DNA from: CAYZEZ01 sp964477295
GTDB lineage: Bacteria; Bacteroidota; Bacteroidia; Bacteroidales; SM23-62
DNA: 13,613 nt
Direction of reading: 5' to 3'
NCBI GenBank assembly: GCA_964477295.1
Contig: CAYZEZ010000121.1
Location: 1 to 13,613, forward strand
Shown one piece after another: positions 8,019 through 13,613 of the stretch. Both the position numbers and the translations under genes were made by a program. How positions within the stretch are numbered: the stretch's first letter is position 1; every line of letters starts with the position of its first letter. Under the pieces are notes generated by a model that saw only the letters and a program-made list of their open reading frames with translations, did no database searches and was not told the origin of the DNA.

Positions 8019-8156
8019 TTACCAGGATGAGCAAAACTCCCATTGCCTCAGGGCATAGACGGAATAAAGGGCAACAATAAACAGGACGTGATCATAACCC
8101 CTGAGATCAGCAATATAGTCAATCCCGAGACTTAAATATAAACTAAAGGTTGACAT
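8019..8156 (-). pseudogene. Remnant of a HupE/UreJ-like membrane protein gene (5' end only)
   Basis: An ATG at 8154-8156 opens 45 codons on the minus strand. The peptide reads MSTFSLYLSLGIDYIADL and then GYDHVLFIVALYSVYALRQW, which strongly resembles the N-terminus of the HupE/UreJ_2 family of Bacteroidota (about 190 residues, several membrane helices, start with a conserved GxxHI..GYDHxLF motif). After LRQW the frame yields FCSSW and stop. In another frame directly after that point (8020-8037 read in reverse) the codons give VLLILV, as expected for the next helix of HupE, so a small frame-disrupting deletion is likely. Beyond that there are only about 40 bp to xerD, without resemblance, so the remaining three quarters of the gene are gone. 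HupE/UreJ proteins are thought to be metal (nickel or cobalt) permeases or accessory membrane proteins. The fragment is non-functional as it stands; family call from memory of motifs. Confidence 0.6.
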
Positions 8157-8170
8157 AAAATTTAATCGCC

Positions 8171-8250
8171 AGGTACTGGTTACTGGTTGCCAGGGGTCAG
8201 AGAGATCTGAAAAGATTTTGGTTACCATCCGTACCTGGTAACCAGTACTC
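8171..8250. repeat. Palindromic intergenic repeat built of TACTGGT units
   Basis: GTACTGGTTAC (8173-8183) is repeated inverted as GTAACCAGTAC (8238-8248); with wobble pairs the stem extends to about 15 bp (8172-8186 with 8235-8249). The left arm contains a tandem TACTGGT-TACTGGT (8174-8187). A second inverted pair, GGTTACC (8220-8226) and GGTAACC (8237-8243), competes with the first, so alternative hairpins are possible. The layout resembles REP-like or short palindromic interspersed repeats known from intergenic DNA of many bacteria. It lies between the HupE remnant and the DUF6702-like gene. No transposase is present in the window. Confidence 0.6.
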
Positions 8251-8293
8251 CGAAACTCGTACCTTCTTTTACCCAAAGATGGCAATTTTATTG

Positions 8294-8301
8294 TAATTTT
8301 G
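8294..8301 (+). promoter_or_regulatory. Candidate -7 box for the DUF6702-like gene
   Basis: TAATTTTG matches the Bacteroidota TAnnTTTG consensus and lies 24 bp before the ATG at 8326. No TTTG -33 element stands at the usual distance, so this is only a partial match. It could drive the run of plus-strand genes starting at 8326. Confidence 0.4.
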
Positions 8302-8325
8302 CGTTGATAAGGTAAGATTGAGATA

Positions 8326-8823
8326 ATGCAGATGTGTAACTTTGCGGGCATATTTTTATTGTTGATTTCATCCTGGCTTCATCCTGTCCATGTTTCTCTT
8401 CTGAATGTTGATCTGAATACAAACAGTGGTGATATTTCTGTAGCCTTCAAGTTTTTTTCAGATGATTTTGAAACAATCATTTTTCAACGTTATGGCACAC
8501 AGCTTGATATTAAAAATCAGACCGATCCGGGGGATAAGATCCAGTCAATTAATAAATACCTGAATGAAACATTTAAACTGGAGATAAATGGCACAAGAAT
8601 TGAGGGTTGGAAATATGATAGAACCGAGATGAACCAGCAAGCCATCTGGCTGTTTTATAATGCCGGATACAATGGTAAATTGAAATCTGTAAATGTGACC
8701 TATGAGTCCATGATGGACCTGTTTGAAGATCAGACCAATCTGGTTATTGTAGCTTACGATGAAGTTCAAAACGGGTACAGGCTTAACAATAAAAACCGGA
8801 ATATCTCCATTAATATTAAATAG
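8326..8823 (+). CDS. Exported DUF6702-like protein of unknown function
   Basis: A 165-residue protein with a hydrophobic N-terminus (about residues 5-18) that looks like a signal peptide, followed at once by LHPVHVSLLNVDL (18-30). The mature protein starting with HPxHVS, the DDF motif at 46-48, a central YLNETFKLEINGT (78-90) and the late DLFEDQTNLVIV (131-142) are the pattern I associate with DUF6702, a family of small exported proteins nearly confined to Bacteroidota and without known function. The start is set at ATG 8326; a second in-frame ATG (8332) would shorten the signal peptide by two residues. It is followed after 80 bp by a type IX-secreted protein gene on the same strand. It is divergent from the HupE-like remnant. 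Function is not known. Confidence 0.72.
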   Translation: MQMCNFAGIFLLLISSWLHPVHVSLLNVDLNTNSGDISVAFKFFSDDFETIIFQRYGTQLDIKNQTDPGDKIQSINKYLNETFKLEINGTRIEGWKYDRTEMNQQAIWLFYNAGYNGKLKSVNVTYESMMDLFEDQTNLVIVAYDEVQNGYRLNNKNRNISINIK

Positions 8824-8832
8824 AAGTCAGAA

Positions 8833-8854
8833 GGGGTGTGGGTGTGGGGTGTGG
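8833..8854 (+). other. G-rich GGGGTGT tandem tract in the leader of the surface-protein gene
   Basis: The plus strand reads GGGG-TGT-GGG-TGT-GGGG-TGT-GG, a short tandem repeat with three runs of three or more G and one of two, separated by identical TGT loops. A two-tetrad, or bulged three-tetrad, G-quadruplex is conceivable in DNA or mRNA. It lies 10 bp after the DUF6702-like stop and 50 bp before the likely ATG of the next gene. Its composition is unlike its A+T-rich neighbours. Confidence 0.45.
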
Positions 8855-8903
8855 AATCGCAGGCTTGAAGAATGACGACTGTATGCAAAGCACCGGGAAA
8901 GAA

Positions 8904-11501
8904 ATGAGAAACTTTTTCATCATAGTGCTACTTTTTTCTGGGATTACTGCCTATGCTACCCACAACAGGGCGGGTGAGATTACTTTGATCCAGCTGGATG
9001 ATTTCACCTACCAGATCGAAATAGCCACTTTTACATATACTTTGTCTGCAGCCGATCGCAATGAATTGGATGTACAGTGGGGCGACAATACCATATCTGT
9101 TGCCAAGAGGTATCAGAAAACTACACTACCCAATTATTATTATCATAATAAGTATAGAGCTATCCATACCTTTCCGGGAGCAGGAACATATACCATCGTG
9201 GTCCAGGATCCCAACAGAAACCTGGGCGTAGAAAATATACCCAACTCTGTAAATGTCATTTTTTCCATATCCACAACCATTAACATTAATCCCTCCATTG
9301 GTCCGAACAGCACTCCTGTATTGCTCAATCCACCTATCGACCGTGCTGCACGGGGTCGTATTTTTATTCACAACCCGGCTGCATATGATCCGGATGGTGA
9401 CAGTCTATCCTATGACCTTACTGTCTGTACGGAAGAAGATGGAAAACCTATCGAAGATTATGAATTCCCGGCGGCAAGCGATACTTTGTTTATCGATCCT
9501 ATTACGGGTGATCTTACATGGAATACACCTGTTGACACAGGGATCTACAATATAGCCATCAAAATATCTGAATGGAGGAACCATAAAAGGATAGGCAGCA
9601 TCAACAGAGACATGCAAATCGAAGTGTACAACACTGACAATAATCCCCCTCAGACAATGCCCCTGCCTGATTTTTGTGTTGAGGCAGGGACTTTTATTGA
9701 TTTTCAAATCATTAGTTTTGACGAGGATAGTGATTTCATAATTCAGACTGCAAAGGGAGGGCCCTTTGAACAGGTCGTCAGTCCTGCTTCTTTCGATGAA
9801 ATATCCCTGGACCCAGGGAAAACCGTTTCAAGGTTTACCTGGCTCACCCACTGTGAACATGTTCAGAATCAGCCGTACAATGTTATCATTAAAGCCGAGG
9901 ACCAGTTCACTGATCTTAACCTGGTGGATATCGACAACTTCACCATTAAAGTGATTGGTCCGGCTCCGGAAAATCTTCAGACCTATCCTACCAGCAACTC
10001 AATCAGTTTGAGCTGGGAGCCATGCGGATGTACCCAAACAGTTGGATATAAGATATTTCGAAGAGAAAAATCGATTGGGTTTATTCCCGATTCCTGTGAA
10101 AATGGCGTTCCACCGTATACAGGTTATGCAGAGATCGGAAACACTTCCGGTTATTCCGACACTACCTTTGAAGATACCGGATCGGAGACAGATCTGACCC
10201 TTGGCAATGAATATTGTTATTTGGTGGTAGGTGTTTATGAGGATGGCACATTAAGCTATGCCTCTGAAGAGGTATGTGCTGTATTAATCCCTGGAACTCC
10301 CGCAATCATCAATGCAAGTGTAACCTCGGTTGATCCTGCCGGCACCGTTTTTCTTGCATGGGCTAAACCATCCGAGCTTGATACACTTCCCGGACCTTTC
10401 GAATATATCGTATACCGGTCTGATGATCTGGCGGGAAACAATCTTGTAGAGATCTATTCATTTACTACATCCGATCTGGACGATACAACTTTCATCGATT
10501 CCCCTCTGAATACTGAGATATTCCCATATTCATACCAGGTTGAATTATATAACGATGAACCAGGAAACAGGTTCCGAATTGGTAAACAGGAAGTAGCATC
10601 AACAATATACCTTGACCTGGTTCCTGATGACAATAGGCTGGCAATACATATTATGAAAAATGTTCCCTGGATAAATGATCAATATGTTATCTACAGGCAA
10701 AATAACAATACATTGGATTTTGATTCCATCGGGATAACTGCGGATGAAGTTTATACTGATTCGGGACTGGTGAACGGCAAAACTTATTGTTATCAGGCTC
10801 GAAGCATTGGCCACCGGCTGGTTTCAGGGAAGGAATACAGAACAGAGAATTTTTCACATGTAAATTGTGGTATTCCCATTGATCGTACTCCACCCTGCCC
10901 ACCTGAATTAGTGGTTAATTCATGGTGCGACAGCCTCTATAATGAGCTCATCTGGACAAATCCCAATAACTATTGTGCTGACGATGTGGTTAAATACCGT
11001 ATCTACTATTCTCCTGTACTGGATCGTCCCCCGGGATTAATCGACAGCACCTTGTCGGCCACGGATACAACCTACCTTCATTTTCTTCCAGCTTCACTTG
11101 CAGGATGTTACAGGGTAACAGCCGTTGATTCATTCGCTAACGAAAGTGACTTCTCAGAACTGGTTTGTGTGGATAACTGCATTGATTACGAGCTGCCAAA
11201 TGTATTTACTCCCAATGGGGATGGAAAGAATGATTACTGGAAACCAGGCCCCTATTCTTACGTTGAACGGGTCGATATGAAGGTTTATAACAGATGGGGT
11301 GCCCTGGTATTCCAGACAGAAGATCCCGATATCAACTGGAATGGCCGGTTCAGGAACACAAATAAGCTGGTTACGCCTGGTGTGTACTATTATATAGCAG
11401 ATGTTTATGAAAACCGTTTAACCGGACTTGAAGTCAGAAATTTGGTGGGATTTGTATACGTAATAACAGAGAAGGGAGCTAAAAATCCTCCCTTGGAATA
11501 A
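8904..11501 (+). CDS. Large secreted multi-domain protein with type IX secretion C-terminal domain (CHU_C type)
   Basis: I place the start at ATG 8904, behind a GGGAAAGAA purine tract, because it gives a clean signal peptide MRNFFIIVLLFSGITAYA; the frame stays open up to a GTG at 8838, which I consider unlikely. The 865-residue product (numbered from 8904) opens after cleavage with THNRAGEI (19-26), the typical first domain of gliding-associated Bacteroidota surface proteins (to about 130). A cadherin/PKD-like module follows with DPDGDSLSY (162-170) and DPITGDLTWNTP (198-209), then about four fibronectin-III-like modules from roughly 352, 464, 569 and 659, several with Cys pairs. The last 100 residues carry the CHU_C domain: NVFTPNGDGKNDYW (766-779), VYNRWG (794-799) and PGVYYY (825-830). 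This domain is known to direct export by the type IX system and attachment to the surface. The likely role is adhesion or an outer-surface scaffold. No enzymatic domain is seen. Confidence 0.88.
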   Translation: MRNFFIIVLLFSGITAYATHNRAGEITLIQLDDFTYQIEIATFTYTLSAADRNELDVQWGDNTISVAKRYQKTTLPNYYYHNKYRAIHTFPGAGTYTIVVQDPNRNLGVENIPNSVNVIFSISTTININPSIGPNSTPVLLNPPIDRAARGRIFIHNPAAYDPDGDSLSYDLTVCTEEDGKPIEDYEFPAASDTLFIDPITGDLTWNTPVDTGIYNIAIKISEWRNHKRIGSINRDMQIEVYNTDNNPPQTMPLPDFCVEAGTFIDFQIISFDEDSDFIIQTAKGGPFEQVVSPASFDEISLDPGKTVSRFTWLTHCEHVQNQPYNVIIKAEDQFTDLNLVDIDNFTIKVIGPAPENLQTYPTSNSISLSWEPCGCTQTVGYKIFRREKSIGFIPDSCENGVPPYTGYAEIGNTSGYSDTTFEDTGSETDLTLGNEYCYLVVGVYEDGTLSYASEEVCAVLIPGTPAIINASVTSVDPAGTVFLAWAKPSELDTLPGPFEYIVYRSDDLAGNNLVEIYSFTTSDLDDTTFIDSPLNTEIFPYSYQVELYNDEPGNRFRIGKQEVASTIYLDLVPDDNRLAIHIMKNVPWINDQYVIYRQNNNTLDFDSIGITADEVYTDSGLVNGKTYCYQARSIGHRLVSGKEYRTENFSHVNCGIPIDRTPPCPPELVVNSWCDSLYNELIWTNPNNYCADDVVKYRIYYSPVLDRPPGLIDSTLSATDTTYLHFLPASLAGCYRVTAVDSFANESDFSELVCVDNCIDYELPNVFTPNGDGKNDYWKPGPYSYVERVDMKVYNRWGALVFQTEDPDINWNGRFRNTNKLVTPGVYYYIADVYENRLTGLEVRNLVGFVYVITEKGAKNPPLE

Positions 11502-11507
11502 AGTGCA

Positions 11508-12710
11508 ATGAAGATTGTAAACATTATACCTGTCTTCCTTTTCATCCATGCAATAGCCGCTGCACAGGATCCGGATCCATACCTGAGTGGCGCAGCGGCT
11601 ATGAGTAAAGGTGATCTGACTTTGGCCATGGATGAATTCACACGGTCCATTGAGCAGTCTAACAGGAAAACTGATTCTTACCTGAAGAGAGCTAACTGTT
11701 ATTACCAGCGTGAAGATTACCGGAATACAATACATGATCTGAAAATTATTGAAAAAAATAAAAAATACCGGGGGAGCTATCTGCTTGCTAAATCATATGC
11801 AGCCCTGGGAATGATGGATTCTTCCATATTCTATCTGGAGCTGCATCTCCAGTCTCCTGATAAACATCCCGAGAGTTATATTAAACTGGACCCGGCTTTT
11901 ACTGAACTGGAAGAAACAAAGGCCTGGAATGATCTATGGAAAAAGGATTGGTATAACGAATTTGAAATATTAATGGCCGAAATTAATTACCTGATAAAAA
12001 GTGAAGATTACCAGGATGCTCTTGATCTCGCCGATCAGAATATGGGAAACTTCGGATACCATCATGAGTTACATAGCGCCCGGGCAAGGATATTCCTTCA
12101 TTATGGGAGCTACAAATCTGCCATCAACGCATATGGCGAGGCCATATCTAAAAGCAACCAAGTGGTTAGTGAGTATTATATTCAGAGATCGAAAGCATAC
12201 CTCAACTCAGGTAATCCGGAAGAAGCATTAGCGGATCTGAGCCGGGCAATCAATCTTGAAAAGGATAACTTTGAACTTATAATGGAAAGGAGTGTCCTTC
12301 GAAATGAGTTAGGATATTATGTCGATGCAATCAAAGACATATCATTTTATATTCAATACTTCCCCGATGATCCCTCCGCGATGTTCCAAAAGGGCAACAT
12401 ATACTTCAGGCAGGGCAATTTTCTCAAAGCACTCGAATGGTATAACAAAACCCTGGAAAAAAGTACGGACAAGCCAGAGTATTTTTTAGCAAGAGGCAAT
12501 GCCTATTTAAATACAAAAACTTACACTTACGCACTCAGGGATTATTCGATGGCCCTTGACCTGGATCCCAGGAACCACGAGACCTATTTATACATGGGTC
12601 TGGCCAGATACTATATAAATGATAAAAGCGGCGCATGCAAAGACTGGAAACAAGCACAGGAATATGGATCTGTAAAGGCATCAGAATACCTTGAAAAATT
12701 CTGTAAGTAA
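11508..12710 (+). CDS. Exported tetratricopeptide-repeat (TPR) protein
   Basis: A 400-residue protein starting 6 bp after the surface-protein stop. Residues 1-19 form a signal peptide ending in AIAAAQ, so the mature protein probably lies in the periplasm or at the envelope. Repeats of about 34 residues with TPR-like A/Y/G spacing occur at about 24-90 (GAAAMSKGDLTLAMDEF), 188-250 (YLNSGNPEEALADLSRAI at 231-248), 254-320 (GNIYFRQGNFLKALEWY at 296-312) and 325-395. The C-terminal GACKDWKQAQEYGS (375-388) followed by a final FCK is a recurring ending of Bacteroidota TPR proteins. A less regular middle part (125-160) with WNDLWKKDWYN separates two repeat blocks. TPRs bind proteins; partners could be the co-transcribed surface protein or secretion parts, which is inference from position only. 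Confidence 0.88.
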   Translation: MKIVNIIPVFLFIHAIAAAQDPDPYLSGAAAMSKGDLTLAMDEFTRSIEQSNRKTDSYLKRANCYYQREDYRNTIHDLKIIEKNKKYRGSYLLAKSYAALGMMDSSIFYLELHLQSPDKHPESYIKLDPAFTELEETKAWNDLWKKDWYNEFEILMAEINYLIKSEDYQDALDLADQNMGNFGYHHELHSARARIFLHYGSYKSAINAYGEAISKSNQVVSEYYIQRSKAYLNSGNPEEALADLSRAINLEKDNFELIMERSVLRNELGYYVDAIKDISFYIQYFPDDPSAMFQKGNIYFRQGNFLKALEWYNKTLEKSTDKPEYFLARGNAYLNTKTYTYALRDYSMALDLDPRNHETYLYMGLARYYINDKSGACKDWKQAQEYGSVKASEYLEKFCK

Positions 12711-12741
12711 AGCACTTGGGAGAGATGGAAAAGCCGGGGAA

Positions 12742-13242
12742 ATGGATNNNNNNNNNNAATTGCTTAAAAAGTTGTTGTCAGACGATTCTAAAAAAGTCTT
12801 TACTGCGCTCAGGGAATTGAGGATGGTAGGACATTGTAATTACCTGCCTGAACTTCTGAAACTATTAAATGAAACCTCAAATGAAGAAATAAAAAAGGAA
12901 TTAGCCATTTTCCTTTCCGACATAAGAGACAAAGGATGCATACCGCACATTATCGATTCATTAAATAACGACCAATACCAAAGTGTCAAAAACATTATTG
13001 TCTCGTCATGCTGGCAATCACGACTCAGTTACAGCAACCACATCGATACCTTTATACAAATTTTTGTCAATGAAGACTATTTGACTGCATTAGAGGCATT
13101 TACAGTGATTGAAGAATCTATAAATGACATCCCTGCTGAAAAGATAAAAGAATACAGGCTCAAGCTGATATCCGCCATTGAAGATATCTCAGATGAAAAG
13201 AAGCCCCTTCTGAAAGAATTGATAAATTTAATGGTGACTTGA
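12742..13242 (+). CDS. HEAT-repeat protein interrupted by an assembly gap
   Basis: I choose ATG 12742, preceded by CCGGGGAA, rather than the upstream TTG frame that overlaps the TPR gene. Two codons later comes a run of 10 N; the frame is open after it, with LLKKLLSDDSKKVFTALREL. The protein has short paired helices of the HEAT/armadillo type: YLPELLKLLNE, EEIKKELAIFLSDIRD, GCIPHIIDSLN, a central SCWQSRLSYSNHIDTFIQIF, and a tail with ALEAFTVIEES. I recall similar proteins of about 190 residues, with the same CWQ...YS.H and EAFTVIE elements, as common in Bacteroidota; no function is known. No signal peptide is seen, so it is probably cytoplasmic. It follows the TPR gene by 31 bp. The true length depends on the size of the gap. 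Confidence 0.75.
   Translation: MDXXXXLLKKLLSDDSKKVFTALRELRMVGHCNYLPELLKLLNETSNEEIKKELAIFLSDIRDKGCIPHIIDSLNNDQYQSVKNIIVSSCWQSRLSYSNHIDTFIQIFVNEDYLTALEAFTVIEESINDIPAEKIKEYRLKLISAIEDISDEKKPLLKELINLMVT
12748..12757. other. Assembly gap (10 N)
   Basis: Ten undetermined bases near the 5' end of the HEAT-repeat gene. A run of exactly ten is often a scaffolder's placeholder, so the real distance may differ and the two sides are joined only by read-pair evidence. Confidence 0.95.
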
Positions 13243-13613
13243 GTAGTATTTCATGAATTGTGACCGCTCATAGTATAACGGATCACTAATATTCCTGTAG
13301 TTCATCTGACCCCTGAAATCCTCAATTCCCGAATAATTATTTTTTTCCATCCATTCCTGCAGATCTTTCAGGATTGTTTTGATATGTCCGATCCCGTATT
13401 TATACAATGCTGAACAAACATGAACAGCATTAGCTCCGGCAAACAATAGTTTAATAACTGCTTCTCCATCATGCACACCTGTAGATGCTCCCAGGCTAAT
13501 CTTTTCAAAAAAATGGGAAAGGATAGCAGTCCATCTAAGTGGGTCCCGGATTTCAGAAGGGTTGCTGAATACTTCGGATGCAACAAGTTTCTTCTGAGTA
13601 ATCTGAATATCGG
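13228..13613 (-). CDS. Dihydroorotate dehydrogenase-like flavoprotein, 5' part outside window
   Basis: The minus-strand frame is open from the window edge (13613) to TAA at 13228-13230, giving 127 C-terminal residues. My translation contains SNPSEIRDPLRWTAIL, then KISLGASTGVHDGEAV, then IKLLFAGANAVHVCSALYKYG, and a tail EWMEKNNYSGIEDFRG. The GASTGVHD and GANAVHVCSALY segments are the phosphate- and FMN-binding end of the dihydroorotate dehydrogenase TIM barrel. The pattern, including the tail of about 40 residues, fits the family annotated as dihydroorotate dehydrogenase-like (COG0167; usually about 325-335 residues), which often coexists with a true PyrD; the substrate is therefore uncertain. 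The internal GTG at 13474-13476 is a valine codon in the middle of the domain, not a start. It overlaps the HEAT gene tail to tail by 15 bp. Confidence 0.85.
   Translation of the reverse strand, partial: DIQITQKKLVASEVFSNPSEIRDPLRWTAILSHFFEKISLGASTGVHDGEAVIKLLFAGANAVHVCSALYKYGIGHIKTILKDLQEWMEKNNYSGIEDFRGQMNYRNISDPLYYERSQFMKYYSSHH

Noticed and set aside
8157..8351. Upstream extension of the minus-strand frame that contains the HupE-like fragment, starting at 8351
   Set aside because: It runs through the palindromic repeat and overlaps the DUF6702-like start; only the part from ATG 8156 resembles a protein family.
8838..8903. GTG start 22 codons upstream of the surface-protein ATG
   Set aside because: It lies inside the G/T-rich tract and would put a non-hydrophobic extension ahead of a clean signal peptide; ATG 8904 has a purine-rich tract upstream.
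12691..12741. TTG start of the HEAT frame overlapping the end of the TPR gene
   Set aside because: A TTG start with no ribosome-binding signal; ATG 12742 preceded by GGGGAA is more plausible.
13368..13586. 72-codon minus-strand frame near the right edge
   Set aside because: It is out of frame with the dihydroorotate dehydrogenase-like coding sequence, which has clear family motifs over the same bases.

Overview
The window looks like a chromosomal piece of a member of the Bacteroidota, most likely from a metagenome assembly because a run of 10 N interrupts one gene. The lineage is suggested by a secreted protein ending in the gliding-motility/type IX secretion C-terminal domain (CHU_C type), a DUF6702-like protein, TAnnTTTG-type -7 promoter boxes, the folP-cdaA gene pair, and an A+T-leaning composition with little Shine-Dalgarno signal. 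No rRNA, tRNA, CRISPR array, insertion sequence or prophage gene is visible.

Layout. Positions 1-522 (minus) hold the N-terminal 174 residues of thymidylate kinase (tmk), cut by the window edge. Divergent from it, folP (dihydropteroate synthase) and cdaA (membrane diadenylate cyclase) run on the plus strand, followed by a possible 34-codon ORF that overlaps the cdaA stop. Then come two large minus-strand metabolic genes: pckA (ATP-dependent PEP carboxykinase) and ppdK (pyruvate, phosphate dikinase). A strong intrinsic terminator separates them and each has its own candidate promoter. Together they cover the PEP-pyruvate-oxaloacetate node, so the cell can make PEP from pyruvate or oxaloacetate (or run either reaction toward ATP/GTP yield). 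A xerD-type tyrosine recombinase follows on the minus strand.

The stretch 7979-8325 has no intact gene. It holds a decayed 5' fragment of a HupE/UreJ-like membrane protein gene and a palindromic interspersed repeat built from TACTGGT units. From 8326 the plus strand carries a compact run of four genes: a small exported DUF6702-like protein, an 865-residue multi-domain surface protein with a type IX secretion C-terminus, an exported TPR protein 6 bp behind it, and a cytoplasmic HEAT-repeat protein. This run meets, tail to tail and with a 15-bp overlap, the 3' part of a dihydroorotate dehydrogenase-like flavoprotein gene on the minus strand that leaves the window.

Most of the window is ordinary core metabolism. 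The parts worth a second look are the HupE remnant with its flanking palindromic repeat, the tandem -7 boxes and adjacent palindrome ahead of pckA, the tiny ORF coupled to cdaA, and the secreted-protein/TPR/HEAT cluster of unknown role. I see no convincing new defence or mobile system.
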